64,000 nucleotides of DNA. It comes from Cyanobium sp. Cruz-8D1 (lineage in GTDB: Bacteria; Cyanobacteriota; Cyanobacteriia; PCC-6307; Cyanobiaceae). Both the position numbers and the translations under genes were made by a program. Below, piece after piece: positions 35,284 through 44,582 of the stretch. The notes beneath the pieces were generated by a model. The model had not been told where the DNA came from. It saw only the letters and a list, made by a program, of their open reading frames with translations, and ran no database searches. Location: NCBI RefSeq assembly GCF_024345975.1, contig NZ_JAGQCD010000014.1, positions 27,989-91,988 of the forward strand, in the 5' to 3' direction. Positions within the stretch are counted from its first letter, which is position 1, and every line of letters begins with the position of its first letter.

Positions 35284-36474
35284 TCAGGGCGACGGCATGC
35301 TCAAAAACAGGGGCTCTGCCTGAGGCGTAGCTGCAGAGCCTGCAGAGGTTGAATCCCGTTGGAAAGCCAGCCAGCGGAAATTGCCAAGACTGGCGGGATC
35401 CACCAGCCGCAACAGGCTCTCCCGCCGTTGCAGCAGCTCCGCCAGCCGAGACGCCGGCTCCTGCTGAAGCGCATGCAGGCGCCTGGCCAGACCGAGCGCC
35501 AGCAACGCCTCACCCTGGCGGCATCCGCCCAGGGGCTGCCAGCCCCCGGCCCGGGCCGCCGCCTGCAGGCTCTCCAGGCAGAGGTGGGCCGTCAGGTCCC
35601 ACAGACCCGGCTCCCGCAGCGGGTTGTCGCTGGCCTGCTGGCTCCGGTAGGCCATCAAGGTGCCAGCTGAGCGCTGGGGCGCGTAGTAGCGGCACGCCTC
35701 GTGGGCGTAATCGATCACCAGCAGCCACCCCTCGGACAGCGCGCCGGCACAGGCGGCCAGCCAGGGTTCCAGGCCGGGATGGAGCTCCGTGCACCAGCCC
35801 TCGGGGCGGCTGCCATCCAGGGGGAGAAGGCCGAGGCCACCCAGCTGGTCAAGCAACGGTCCCGTCAGGGGCTCGGCGGCCTCCAGGCTCAGGCTGTCCC
35901 CACGCAGTGCAACCCGCTGGCGGCACCAGTGGTCGTCCCGGCGCTCGATCCGTTCGATGGCCAAGGCGTCGAGCACTTCGTGCGCCAGCACCACCCCCCG
36001 CAGCGGGGCGCGCGCCAGAGCGGCGAAGTCGATCCAGCGCACCGGCAGGGGACAGGCGCTGAGCCGTTGCCGTTGCCGCTGGGCCATGCCGGCATTCGGC
36101 TCCACAAGCACCAGCTCGGTGCGCCCAGCCAGCTCGGGCCAGCCGGCGTGAAGCGCCTCGGCCAGCTGCTGGGCCAGCTGGCCCTCCCCTGGCCCTGTCT
36201 CGACCAGGGCCAGGGGGCCATCGGCCGGTAGCAGGGCCAGCCACTGGGCCACCTGGGGGGCGAGCAGCTGGGCGAACTCCGCCCCCAGCGAGGGGGCGGT
36301 GGCGAAGTCCCCCCGGGGCCCGATGACCAGTCGGCCACTCCCATAGACGCCATGGTCCGGGTCGTGGAGAACCCACTGCATGTAGTCGAGGAACGGCACC
36401 GAACCGCCCGCCGCCAGCAACCGCTGGCCAAGCCACTCGGGAACCGGCGGGGAGCCGGGATGGGGGATCTGCAC
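35284..36474 (-). CDS. Class I SAM-dependent methyltransferase, MidA/NDUFAF7 (DUF185) family
   Basis: 396 residues from GTG 36474. PFLDYMQWVLHDPDHGVYGS, GDFATAPSLGAEFAQLLAPQ and LALVETGPGEGQLAQQL are the family hallmarks; the last is SAM motif I. LLVIDYAHEACRYYAP near 255 also matches. In mitochondria the homologue methylates an arginine of a complex I subunit. In cyanobacteria the NDH-1 complex is the obvious candidate target, but this is inference. It is divergent from the Psb32-like gene with start regions almost touching. Confidence 0.87.
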   Translation of the reverse strand: MQIPHPGSPPVPEWLGQRLLAAGGSVPFLDYMQWVLHDPDHGVYGSGRLVIGPRGDFATAPSLGAEFAQLLAPQVAQWLALLPADGPLALVETGPGEGQLAQQLAEALHAGWPELAGRTELVLVEPNAGMAQRQRQRLSACPLPVRWIDFAALARAPLRGVVLAHEVLDALAIERIERRDDHWCRQRVALRGDSLSLEAAEPLTGPLLDQLGGLGLLPLDGSRPEGWCTELHPGLEPWLAACAGALSEGWLLVIDYAHEACRYYAPQRSAGTLMAYRSQQASDNPLREPGLWDLTAHLCLESLQAAARAGGWQPLGGCRQGEALLALGLARRLHALQQEPASRLAELLQRRESLLRLVDPASLGNFRWLAFQRDSTSAGSAATPQAEPLFLSMPSP

Positions 36475-36509
36475 GCGGCGTCGAGGGGACTCAGTGAGAA
36501 TGCTGACCG

Positions 36510-37409
36510 ATGGGAGCACGAGCGATGGTGATGGCGACAGCGGCCGCAGTGGGAACGCACCGGGATCACCGGGGCAGTGGCTGGCGTGGCGGGCTCGGGA
36601 AGCGGCTGGGGGCCAGCCTGGCCACCCTCACCCTCGTGCTGGTGACCTGGCTGCTGCCGGGGCTGGGTGCTGCCGCCTTCGCCGCCGACAACCCCCAGCT
36701 GTTGCCCGATCACCCCACCCCGGTGATCGACCTGGCCAAGGCCCTCACCGATGGCGAACGGGGGGAGCTGGAGGCCGAACTGGAGAGTTTCGAAGCCACC
36801 AGTGGCTGGAAGCTGAGGGTGCTGACCCAGTACGAGCGCACGCCCGGCCTGGCGATCAAGGGCTTCTGGGATCTGGACGAGCGCAGCCTGCTGCTGGTCG
36901 CCGATCCCCGGGGCGGCAACCTGCTCAACTTCAACGTGGGCGAGGCCCTGTTCGCCCTGATGCCGCGGACCTTCTGGGTGGAGCTCCAGACCCGCTACGG
37001 CAATCAGTTCTACGTGCGCGACCACGGTGAGGATGGCTCGATCCTCTCGGCCATCCACGCCGTCAAGGGGTGCCTGGCCATCGGTGGTTGCCAGGTGGTG
37101 CCGGGGCTGCCCCAGGAGCAGTGGATCCTGACGCTCTGCACCTCGATCCTGGGTGGACTGGTGGCGGGATTCGCCGCCTTTCCGCGCCAGGAGGGTCGCC
37201 GGGTGGAATGGACCTGGGTCCTGCTGCTCTCCCCCCTGTGGGTGATCCTGTTCGTGGCCCTGGGCATGGGGCCGATCATCACCCGCACCAACGACGTGTT
37301 GCCGTTGCTGCGCAACGTGCTGGGGTTCCTTGGAGCTGCGGTGGTGGCCTACCTGATTGCCCAGAAAACCCTGGGCGGTGTACGCCTGCAGGGCAAGGGC
37401 GAGAGCTGA
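36510..37409 (+). CDS. TPM domain protein, Psb32-like
   Basis: 299 residues from ATG 36510 (36525 and 36531 also possible). A long signal peptide ends near AAAFAADNPQLLPDHPTP. The TPM domain follows: TPVIDLAKALTDGERGELEAE, the WKLRVLTQYERTPG strand and LLLVADPRGGNLLNFNVG. Two or three membrane helices occupy the C-terminal third. This layout matches cyanobacterial Psb32, which protects photosystem II during light stress and speeds its repair. It converges on the GH104 gene with a 31-base gap. Confidence 0.8.
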   Translation: MGARAMVMATAAAVGTHRDHRGSGWRGGLGKRLGASLATLTLVLVTWLLPGLGAAAFAADNPQLLPDHPTPVIDLAKALTDGERGELEAELESFEATSGWKLRVLTQYERTPGLAIKGFWDLDERSLLLVADPRGGNLLNFNVGEALFALMPRTFWVELQTRYGNQFYVRDHGEDGSILSAIHAVKGCLAIGGCQVVPGLPQEQWILTLCTSILGGLVAGFAAFPRQEGRRVEWTWVLLLSPLWVILFVALGMGPIITRTNDVLPLLRNVLGFLGAAVVAYLIAQKTLGGVRLQGKGES

Positions 37410-37440
37410 TCGCGTCCCCGTTGTGGGTGGTCGATCCGGC

Positions 37441-38232
37441 TCAGGGGGCGGTTGACGACCCGCTGACCCGTTCCAGCTGGCAGGACAGGCTGTCATCGCT
37501 GCAGGCCGGAGGCGTCTGCTGGATGGCCACATCTTCCCAGACGCTGGCGGCTTCGTTGCGCAGCTGGGCCAGATTCTCCTGGTAGAAGCGGCGCAGGTCG
37601 TTGAGGCGCTTCACGGGTTGCCCGTAGTAGCTGCGGCCGGCCAGGGTGGGAAACGAAGCCCATTCAGGGGCCAGACGGGCCGCCAGGTCGGGGCTCAGCT
37701 CACCGCGATCGGCGAGGTGCAGGGCACCCCGGCGCTGCACCAGGAACAGGGCCGCCTGGTCCTGGGACTCGGGGCCGAAATCAGGCATGCCCAGGGCCCG
37801 GGTGACCATGTCCCAGGTGAAGGGCATGAACTGGTAAGCACCGGCGGCTGCACTGGCGTAGCGGGCGGTGCGCATCACCCGATTGGGATGGCGATCGAGG
37901 GACTGGAAGAGGCTGCCTCCGAACAGGATCCGATAGCCGACGTCTTGGCCATTGGCCCAGGTTCCTTCGGCGTAGCGGATGGTGTTGAGCAGGGCACGCC
38001 GCTCGGGGGTGATGGCGAAGACGCGGGGAGGGGTCGGCAGCGGCGTCAGCATCGAGACCCGCACGGGGGCCACACGGGCTTCAGGACCCAGCTGCCAGGC
38101 ATGGGAGGCTTCGGCGGCACTGGCCGGACCAGCAAGGCTGAGGCTCAGCCCGGCGAAGGCGAAGACCAGGTGACGGGGCTGAAGGTTCGGCAAGAGAAAC
38201 GGTCGTGAAGGACAAGTGGGGGGAAAATCCAA
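37441..38232 (-). CDS. Glycoside hydrolase family 104-type muramidase, secreted
   Basis: 263 residues if it starts at TTG 38232; the start is uncertain. A signal peptide covers HLVFAFAGLSLSLAGPASA. The lysozyme-like domain is clear: LLNTIRYAEGTWANGQDVGY with the catalytic Glu, LFGGSLFQSLDRHPNRV and ASAAAGAYQFMPFTWDMV, as in lambda-type endolysins/GH104. It cleaves peptidoglycan in the periplasm and probably works in wall remodelling. Two Cys near the C-terminus may form a disulfide. The 261 bases upstream are AT-richer and hold no gene I can support. Confidence 0.85.
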   Translation of the reverse strand: MDFPPTCPSRPFLLPNLQPRHLVFAFAGLSLSLAGPASAAEASHAWQLGPEARVAPVRVSMLTPLPTPPRVFAITPERRALLNTIRYAEGTWANGQDVGYRILFGGSLFQSLDRHPNRVMRTARYASAAAGAYQFMPFTWDMVTRALGMPDFGPESQDQAALFLVQRRGALHLADRGELSPDLAARLAPEWASFPTLAGRSYYGQPVKRLNDLRRFYQENLAQLRNEAASVWEDVAIQQTPPACSDDSLSCQLERVSGSSTAP

Positions 38233-38493
38233 TGAATGGCTAATTAGATTTGTCCGACATGATGTGCTTGATGTGACCAGGTCTTCTGGAGAACAACAAC
38301 AGGAAGAACCAGTGATCCCGTGGCGAGGAGGAGAAAAGCCGGGCCTCGGAACTTGGCGGTAATTTGCCGATGAATCAGTCGAAACGATTCAGTGTTAGTG
38401 ACGGTCGAACAACTGTCTACTGGTATCAAGAATGACGCTTTGCATTCGAGTTACAGCCAGGGACTGAAGTTTTTGCTGTCGACGAACAGATGA

Positions 38494-39594
38494 TCAAATC
38501 CTGAAGCCAGGCCCCATAGGCAGTGCTGATCGTCCGTCCAGCAGCGAAACGATCGCCCGCGCGGCGCTGGCCGCCCCATCCACCGGCAGGGGACCGCGCC
38601 GGGGGGGCTCCAGGGGCTGATCCAGCTGCCAATCGCCGCGGCGGAAGGCCTGCTGGCTGAGCAACCGGTGCCAGCCGTGGTTGCGCAGGTCCTCCTCCAG
38701 TACCGGCGCTTCTGCAAATCCGCTCCGGTGCACCAGGTGGATTCCCACCCCCTGGCTGAAGGCCTCGCAGAAACTGCTGTAGCCGGGCTTGGTGATCAGC
38801 CGTCCCGTCAGGGGCATCAGGTCGAGGGGCCTCACCCCGGCCGGCAGGCAACGGCCATTGGCCGCCGTGGCCAGCTGCGGCTCAGGGCCGATGAACACAT
38901 GCTCGGGCCAGCGAGCCAGCAGGGCCGGGTCGATGGCCATGCCGAGGCCCCCGAAGCTCACCAGCACCACCTGCTCCCGATCCGGCGGCAGAGCCAGATC
39001 CCAGGCCAGGCGCTCCAGGTCGAGCCGGGGCCTGGAGCTCGTCAGGCCCAGCCGCACCTCCTGCAGACCCCAGTCCATCGGCAGGGAGAGGGGGCAACGC
39101 AGCAGCAGATCCCCCTGGGCATACAGCTGACGGTGACGGTCGACGAAGGGCTGAAAGTCCGGGCCCATGGGGGCATGAATCGTGTCCCAGCCGAAGCTGG
39201 CCAGCCACACCAGCGGCACCTGCAGGCGCCTGGCCAGCAGGGCCGCTGCCGGTGGCACATCCCCCAGCACCAGGATCGGCTGGTTCTGGGCCTCCAGCCA
39301 GGTGGCTTCGGCCTCGACCAGCCCCGGCAGGCTCCCCTCGAGGTCATGGAGGGCCGCCAAGGTGGCGGCCGCGTCCGCCCCCAGGGCATCCGCCTGGATC
39401 ACCCCCACGTCCCAGCGGCATTGGCGGTGCTCGAAGGGCACCGCACCCAGGGAGAGCTTCAGGAACGCTTCCGGCAGTCCAGTGGAGAGCACCAGACGCC
39501 AGTCGGGCTTCAGGGCGGCCAGTTCGCCGAGCACCGACGCCGTGCGGGAGCCGTGGCCGAAGCCATGGCTGCTGATGCAGGCGTGAATCAGCAA
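38494..39594 (-). CDS. Glycosyltransferase-like protein (family 28 type)
   Basis: About 366 residues from TTG 39594, which overlaps the upstream stop by seven bases. The start LLIHACISSHGFGHGSRTAS is typical of GT-B fold enzymes that begin with a GHG motif. Near the C-terminus are LITKPGYSSFCEAFSQGVG and IHLVHRSGFAEAPVLEEDL, matching the nucleotide-sugar pocket of MurG-like and family 28 transferases. Substrate unknown. It is coupled to the metallophosphoesterase gene before it. Confidence 0.75.
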   Translation of the reverse strand: MLIHACISSHGFGHGSRTASVLGELAALKPDWRLVLSTGLPEAFLKLSLGAVPFEHRQCRWDVGVIQADALGADAAATLAALHDLEGSLPGLVEAEATWLEAQNQPILVLGDVPPAAALLARRLQVPLVWLASFGWDTIHAPMGPDFQPFVDRHRQLYAQGDLLLRCPLSLPMDWGLQEVRLGLTSSRPRLDLERLAWDLALPPDREQVVLVSFGGLGMAIDPALLARWPEHVFIGPEPQLATAANGRCLPAGVRPLDLMPLTGRLITKPGYSSFCEAFSQGVGIHLVHRSGFAEAPVLEEDLRNHGWHRLLSQQAFRRGDWQLDQPLEPPRRGPLPVDGAASAARAIVSLLDGRSALPMGPGFRI

Positions 39595-40469
39595 GGGCTC
39601 AGCACACCCGCCGCCGGCAGGGCCGCCGTCCAGAGGGTCTGCTCGTAGTGGAGGGCACCGTCGAGGCCATACCAACGGTGGCTGATGTGGCGCAGGTTGC
39701 CATTGTTAAAGACAACCCAGCTGAAGTGGCGCAGGGCCCGACCCTGCTGATCCACGCCATGGCGGGGGACGCTGGCGGTGTTGAGGAACGCGGTGCCCTG
39801 GGCGTCGCGACGGAAGCTGAGCCGTTCCCCCTGGTGGTGGCACAGGGCGTGGTGCATGTGGCCGAAGATCACCAGCGGCAGCGGGCGGCGGCGGCGGATC
39901 TGCTCCACCGCCAGGGCCAGATCCTGATCGCCCCAGTCACAGGCGGGGGCCTTCCAGTCGCGGGCACAGAGGTCGTCCACATGGGTGCCCAGGCCACTGG
40001 GGCCCGAATGGGCCAACAGCACCAGCGGCAGCTGGGGATCGGCGGACAGGGCCGCCCGGGTGATGCGTTCGGCGGACTCCTGCAGTCCCACCGGCCCATA
40101 GACGGCCCGGACGGCCTTCGACAGGTGGTAGCCACCGCCGGCGGTCCCGGGACGGGCCCCCACGACGGCCAGACCCGGGGGGCGTAGCTCCCTGAGGCCC
40201 CAGCCGCAGTGCCGTTCGCCCAACAGCTCCAGCTGGTGCCGCAATGTGCGGCCGCTGCCGTCCTTGCCCGCATCGTGGTTGCCGAGCACGCAGGCCAACG
40301 GCAGCTCCAACGTGGCGAGCAACTCGGGGATGCGGCTCTTGCCGTCACTGAAATCTCCCACAAGCAGCAGGGCATCCGGACGGATCAGATCAAGCACGTC
40401 ATGGTCGCTGCGATCCCACTGATCGTGCAGATCCCCCGCGATGGCGATGTTCAGCTCAGCCAATACCAA
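39588..40469 (-). CDS. Metallophosphoesterase, TIGR04168-like
   Basis: 293 residues; TTG 40469 or TTG 40463 as start. The calcineurin-like metal motifs are all present: IAGDLHDQWD, LLVGDFSDGKSR, VLGNHDAGKD, LLAHSGPSGLG and VIFGHMHHALCH. The sequence resembles the TIGR04168 subgroup found in cyanobacteria and plants, whose substrate is unknown. Its stop overlaps the start of the glycosyltransferase-like gene. It is divergent from nadA with only 23 bases between the start codons. Confidence 0.87.
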   Translation of the reverse strand: MVLAELNIAIAGDLHDQWDRSDHDVLDLIRPDALLLVGDFSDGKSRIPELLATLELPLACVLGNHDAGKDGSGRTLRHQLELLGERHCGWGLRELRPPGLAVVGARPGTAGGGYHLSKAVRAVYGPVGLQESAERITRAALSADPQLPLVLLAHSGPSGLGTHVDDLCARDWKAPACDWGDQDLALAVEQIRRRRPLPLVIFGHMHHALCHHQGERLSFRRDAQGTAFLNTASVPRHGVDQQGRALRHFSWVVFNNGNLRHISHRWYGLDGALHYEQTLWTAALPAAGVLSPC

Positions 40470-40492
40470 CCGCTTCCTAGACTCGGATCATC

Positions 40493-41539
40493 GTGCATGG
40501 GGCGGGGTATCGGTTGGTCTTCACGCAGACGCTGACCCAGTCCCCGGACCAGCATGGCCGGGAATCGGGCAACCGCCTCGATCCGTCTGTCGCTGCTCCG
40601 GAGACGTGTCCGCCGCGCCATGAGCTGGCCGCGGCGATCGAAACACTCAAAAAAGAACGCAACGCGGTCATCCTGGCCCATTACTACCAGGACGACGCCA
40701 TCCAGGATGGCGCCGATTTCATCGGCGACTCCCTCGAGCTTTCCCGCAAGGCGGCCAGCACCGACGCCGACGTGATCGTCTTCTGCGGCGTTCACTTCAT
40801 GGCGGAGACCGCCAAGATCCTCAACCCGGGCAAAACCGTCCTGCTGCCCGATCTGGAGGCCGGCTGCAGCCTGGCCGATGCCTGTCCCGCCGACGCCTTC
40901 GCCGACTTCCGCCGCCAGCACCCGGACCACGTCGTGGTGAGCTACATCAACTGTTCGGCGGCGGTGAAGGCCCAGAGCGACCTGATCTGCACCAGCAGCA
41001 ACGCCGTGCACCTGGTTCAGCAGCTGCCGGCCGATCGCCCGATCCTGTTCGCCCCCGACCAGAACCTGGGCCGCTGGGTCGCCCGCCAGAGCGGCCGAGA
41101 GCTGACTCTCTGGCCGGGAAGCTGCATCGTCCACGAAACCTTCAGCGAGCAGGCCCTGCTGCGGCTGCGTCAGGAACACCCCGAAGCCGAGGTGATCGCC
41201 CATCCGGAATGTCAGCAGCACCTGCTGGATCTGGCCGACTTCATCGGCTCCACCAGCAAGCTGCTGCAGCGCACCGAAACCAGTGCGGCCCCCGCCTTCA
41301 TCGTGCTCACCGAGCCGGGCATCCTGCACCAGATGCGGCGCCGCTCCCCCACCAAAACGCTCTATGAAGTCCCCGGGGCCGATGGCTGCAGCTGCAACGC
41401 CTGCCCCTACATGCGGCTGAACACACTGGAAAAACTGTGGCAGTGCCTGCACACCATGGCGCCGGCCCTCGAACTCGACGAGGAGATCCGCCGGCGGGCC
41501 CTGGTGCCGATCGAGCGCATGCTGGCGATGAGTGCCTGA
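40493..41539 (+). CDS. nadA: Quinolinate synthase
   Basis: 348 residues from GTG 40493; the first 40 residues are variable, so a later start is possible. [19 protein letters not shown] and [20 protein letters not shown] are the NadA signature. The 4Fe-4S ligands are Cys in VFCGVHF, the Cys region [16 protein letters not shown] and [10 protein letters not shown]. It condenses iminoaspartate with dihydroxyacetone phosphate in de novo NAD synthesis. It converges on fba across a 33-base gap with a GC-rich hairpin. Confidence 0.96.
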   Translation: MHGAGYRLVFTQTLTQSPDQHGRESGNRLDPSVAAPETCPPRHELAAAIETLKKERNAVILAHYYQDDAIQDGADFIGDSLELSRKAASTDADVIVFCGVHFMAETAKILNPGKTVLLPDLEAGCSLADACPADAFADFRRQHPDHVVVSYINCSAAVKAQSDLICTSSNAVHLVQQLPADRPILFAPDQNLGRWVARQSGRELTLWPGSCIVHETFSEQALLRLRQEHPEAEVIAHPECQQHLLDLADFIGSTSKLLQRTETSAAPAFIVLTEPGILHQMRRRSPTKTLYEVPGADGCSCNACPYMRLNTLEKLWQCLHTMAPALELDEEIRRRALVPIERMLAMSA

Positions 41540-41544
41540 GGCAA

Positions 41545-41564
41545 GGCCCCTGACCCAGGGGGCC
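41545..41564. terminator. GC-rich hairpin between convergent nadA and fba
   Basis: GGCCCCT (41545-41551) can pair with AGGGGGCC (41557-41564), with one extra G. No T-tract follows on either side, so it is a weak or factor-assisted end at best. Confidence 0.35.
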
Positions 41565-41572
41565 ACCGTGAC

Positions 41573-42658
41573 TCAATAGCTGTAATTGGCCACGAACAGG
41601 GAGGCGGCCTCATCAGAGGGTTCGGAGCCGGCCACGTAGGCCCCGCGGGCCGCCGCGCCGTTGGCACGGACACGGGCCAGCAGGGCCGCCTGGCCCGCTA
41701 CGGCATCGGTCCCTTTCCAGTGGCTGAGGCAGGAGTGCTGCAGGGCCCGGCCGTAGGAGAAGCCCAGGTGCCAGGGGGCGTCGGGGGCGGCGTGGTGGAT
41801 CGCGGAAAGGAACACACTGGCCTCCTCCTCGCCCAGGCCGCCGGAGAGGAACAGGATCGCCGGCACGGCCGGCGGCACGCTGCGCCGCAGGGTGCGCACG
41901 CTGAAGGCGGCCACCTGTTCGGGACTGGGACGCTCGGCGCCGTCGGCGCCGGGGAGGGTCATCGAGGGCTTGAGCAGGGTGCCCTCCAGAAACACCCCGT
42001 TCTGGCCCAGGGCCTCGTAGACGCTGCGCAGCACCCACTCCTGCACCGCGGCCGTGGTGAGGATGTCGTGGTCGCCGTCCATCAGGATCTCCGGCTCCAC
42101 GATCGGCACCAGCCCCTCCTCCTGGGCGGTGCGGGCATAGCGGGCCAGCCCCCAGGCGTTCTCACGCACGCACAGCTCCGAGGGACAGCCAGCGGCGCTG
42201 ATGCGCAGCACCGCCCGCCATTTGGCGAAACGGGCGCCGCGGCTGTAGGCACGGGCCGCCCGCTCCCGCAGCCCCTTGAGTCCGGTGCACCAGGTCTCGC
42301 CGCTCAGGCCGCCCGCCAGGGGCTCCACGCCCAGATCCAGCTTGATCCCCGCCACCAGCCCCTGGGCTAGGAATAGATCAAGGATCGATCCGCTCGGCTG
42401 TCCCGGCACTGCGGCGGCCTGCTGAAACAGGGTCTCCTCGTAGAGGATCACGCCACTGATCGTCTCGCCCAGGCCAGGGGCGGTGGCCAGCAGGGTGCGG
42501 TAGGCGCGACGGTTGTCCTCCGTGTTGTCAAGGCCGATCGCCTCGAAGCGCTTGCCGATGGTGCCGGTGGATTCATCGGCCGCCAGCAGACCGGTGCCCG
42601 GCCGGGCCAGGGCCATGGCGGTGGCCTCCAGTTCCTCGCGGTGGCTGTCGAGTGTCAT
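41573..42658 (-). CDS. Class I fructose-bisphosphate aldolase
   Basis: 361 residues from the ATG at 42658. The class I pattern is clear: GTGLLAADESTGTIGKRFEA near residue 20, the Lys regions ARFAKWRAVLRIS and FLEGTLLKPSMTLPGADG (Schiff-base Lys), and LSGGLGEEEASVFL. No class II zinc histidines are present. It interconverts fructose-1,6-bisphosphate with the triose phosphates in the Calvin cycle and glycolysis. Many cyanobacteria carry a class II enzyme as well, so this may be a second isoform. Divergent from the exonuclease gene. Confidence 0.94.
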   Translation of the reverse strand: MTLDSHREELEATAMALARPGTGLLAADESTGTIGKRFEAIGLDNTEDNRRAYRTLLATAPGLGETISGVILYEETLFQQAAAVPGQPSGSILDLFLAQGLVAGIKLDLGVEPLAGGLSGETWCTGLKGLRERAARAYSRGARFAKWRAVLRISAAGCPSELCVRENAWGLARYARTAQEEGLVPIVEPEILMDGDHDILTTAAVQEWVLRSVYEALGQNGVFLEGTLLKPSMTLPGADGAERPSPEQVAAFSVRTLRRSVPPAVPAILFLSGGLGEEEASVFLSAIHHAAPDAPWHLGFSYGRALQHSCLSHWKGTDAVAGQAALLARVRANGAAARGAYVAGSEPSDEAASLFVANYSY

Positions 42659-42776
42659 GGGGCCGGTGGAGATGTCATCCCCATGGCTAAGGGGGAGCAC
42701 CGTCGCCGTCAACAGGCCAGGCTCGCCAGGATGCGAACGTTTCCCGCCAGCGGCGCCACCGCGGCCTGCGCGCACC

Positions 42777-43844
42777 ATGGTCCTGCCGGGCGATGGCCTG
42801 ATCCAACTCACCCCTGAAGGGCTTTACTGTCCGGCCGCCGACGCCTGGATTGACCCCTGGCGGCCGGTGAGCCGGGCCCTGATCACCCATGGCCACGCCG
42901 ACCATGCCCGGCCGGGCTGCGGCGAATACTGGGCGGTGGCATCGGGCGAGGGCGTGCTGCGGCAACGGCTGGGGGCCGGCATCGCCCTGACGGGGGTGGG
43001 CTACGGCCAGGAGCGGCGCCTCGGCGGGGCGCTGGTGTCCTTCCATTCCGCCGGGCACGTGCTGGGCTCGGCCCAGATCCGGATCAGCGCCGGTGGGGAA
43101 ACCTGGCTGGTCAGTGGCGACTACAAAAGGGATGCCGACCCCAGCTGCGCCCCGTTCGAGCCGGTGACCGCCGACGTGCTGATCACCGAAGCCACCTTCG
43201 GCCTGCCGATCTACCGCTGGCGGCCCGGTCGGCAGGTGGCGGCCGAGATCCTGACCTGGTGGCGCGAGGCCCCCCAGCGACCCTCGCTGCTGTTCGCCTA
43301 TGCCTTCGGCAAGGCCCAGCGGCTGCTGGCGGAACTGGCGGCGCTGGGGGTGGAGGAGGAGGTGCTGCTGCACGGGGCCGTGCAAACGCTGATGGCGCCC
43401 TACCGGAGCGAAGGGGTGGTGCTGCCCCCGACGCGGCCCCTGAGCGAACTTCCCCGCAACGCCTCACTGGCGGGGCGCCTGGTGATCGCTCCACCATCGG
43501 CCCACCGCTCCGCCTGGATGAAGCGATTCGTCAATCCCCAGACGGCCTTCGTCAGCGGCTGGATGGCGGTGCGGGGTGCCAGGCGGCGGCGGGGGTTTGA
43601 GCGGGGCTTCGCCCTCAGCGACCACGCTGACTGGGACGGCCTGCTGCGCAGCGTCCGCGACTGCGGCGCCCGGCAGGTGTACGTGACCCACGGCAACAGC
43701 GACGGCCTGGCCCGCTACCTGCGGGAGGAGCAGGGCCTGGCGGCGGAACCGTTGGGGCGGGCGTTCGAGGGGCAGCGCGGCGAGGAAGGGGAGCTGGTCG
43801 CGGCGGTGGCGACAGCAGTGACCTCCCCCGTAGCTGCGTCCTGA
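42777..43844 (+). CDS. Ligase-associated DNA exonuclease (metallo-beta-lactamase/beta-CASP fold)
   Basis: 355 residues from the ATG at 42777. The metal motif ITHGHADHARPGCGEY, HSAGHVLGSAQI and VSGDYKRDADPSC show the mRNA 3'-end-processing-like MBL fold, with SDHADWDGLL near the C-terminus. The subgroup is the exonuclease that travels with an ATP-dependent ligase and an Lhr-type helicase in bacterial DNA-repair clusters. The ligase gene is 0.7 kb downstream and the helicase 6 kb downstream. Its stop overlaps the next start (TGATG). Confidence 0.88.
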   Translation: MVLPGDGLIQLTPEGLYCPAADAWIDPWRPVSRALITHGHADHARPGCGEYWAVASGEGVLRQRLGAGIALTGVGYGQERRLGGALVSFHSAGHVLGSAQIRISAGGETWLVSGDYKRDADPSCAPFEPVTADVLITEATFGLPIYRWRPGRQVAAEILTWWREAPQRPSLLFAYAFGKAQRLLAELAALGVEEEVLLHGAVQTLMAPYRSEGVVLPPTRPLSELPRNASLAGRLVIAPPSAHRSAWMKRFVNPQTAFVSGWMAVRGARRRRGFERGFALSDHADWDGLLRSVRDCGARQVYVTHGNSDGLARYLREEQGLAAEPLGRAFEGQRGEEGELVAAVATAVTSPVAAS

Positions 43845-44578
43845 TGACAGCGGCCCGTGTCACCGTCGAGGCCTGGGACCCAGACTGGCCCAGCCGTTCC
43901 GCTGTGATCGCCTCCGTGTTCATCAACCTGAAGCAACGCCTGCAGTCGCTTCGGATGGTGGCCAGCCTCGCCGCCTTCCTGAAAAACCCCTCAGAACTGG
44001 ACAGCGTCTTCGGCGTGGCGCGCAGCCTCCAGGGCAGCCCCCTGGCCACCCAGATGCAGCGTCACCTGCTGGAGAATCCAGCCATGGCCGCCCTGGTGGC
44101 GGAGGGCTGGCGACCCGCCCCGATCGACATGGCCGCTCTGGCGACCATGCCCGAGGGCAGCCTGGGCCGCACCTATGCCGAGCAACTGATGCGTCTGAAT
44201 CTGACGCCCGAGAGCCTGATCGATCCCCGGCCGATCACCAACCCGACGGAGTACATCACCCACCGGCTGCGGGAAACCCACGACATCGTCCATGTGCTCA
44301 CCGGCTTCGGCATCGACGGCCCTGGGGAACTGGGCCTGCAGGCCTTCAACCTGGCCCAGGTGCGCTCCCCCCTGGCGGTGCTGCTGATCTTCGGCGGCCT
44401 GCTCGGCACCCTCCAGGACGACGAGCCACTCGAACCCCTGTTGCGCGCCCTGGCCCGCGGCTTCGAGCTGGGCCTGGCGGCTCGCTGTCTGATCACCGTC
44501 AAGCTCGAAGAGGACTGGGAGCGGCCCCTGGCCGACTGGCGTCTGGAGCTGGGGTTGCCGGAATCGCCCCTGGCCTGA
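43844..44578 (+). CDS. Coq4 family protein
   Basis: 244 residues from ATG 43844, which shares TGATG with the exonuclease stop. The Coq4 hallmark is ITHRLRETHDIVHVLTGFG, whose H-D-x2-H supports a zinc site, followed by ELGLQAFNLAQVRSPLAVL. In eukaryotes Coq4 organises, and acts in, ubiquinone synthesis; cyanobacteria make plastoquinone instead and the bacterial role is unclear. It lies between two DNA-repair genes and is only five bases from the ligase start. Confidence 0.85.
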   Translation: MTAARVTVEAWDPDWPSRSAVIASVFINLKQRLQSLRMVASLAAFLKNPSELDSVFGVARSLQGSPLATQMQRHLLENPAMAALVAEGWRPAPIDMAALATMPEGSLGRTYAEQLMRLNLTPESLIDPRPITNPTEYITHRLRETHDIVHVLTGFGIDGPGELGLQAFNLAQVRSPLAVLLIFGGLLGTLQDDEPLEPLLRALARGFELGLAARCLITVKLEEDWERPLADWRLELGLPESPLA

Positions 44579-44582
44579 GCCC

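Noticed and set aside
38233..38493. AT-rich gap with a 61-codon minus-strand ORF (38244-38429)
   Set aside because: The ORF has no ribosome-binding site or family resemblance; it is more likely promoter DNA of the muramidase gene.
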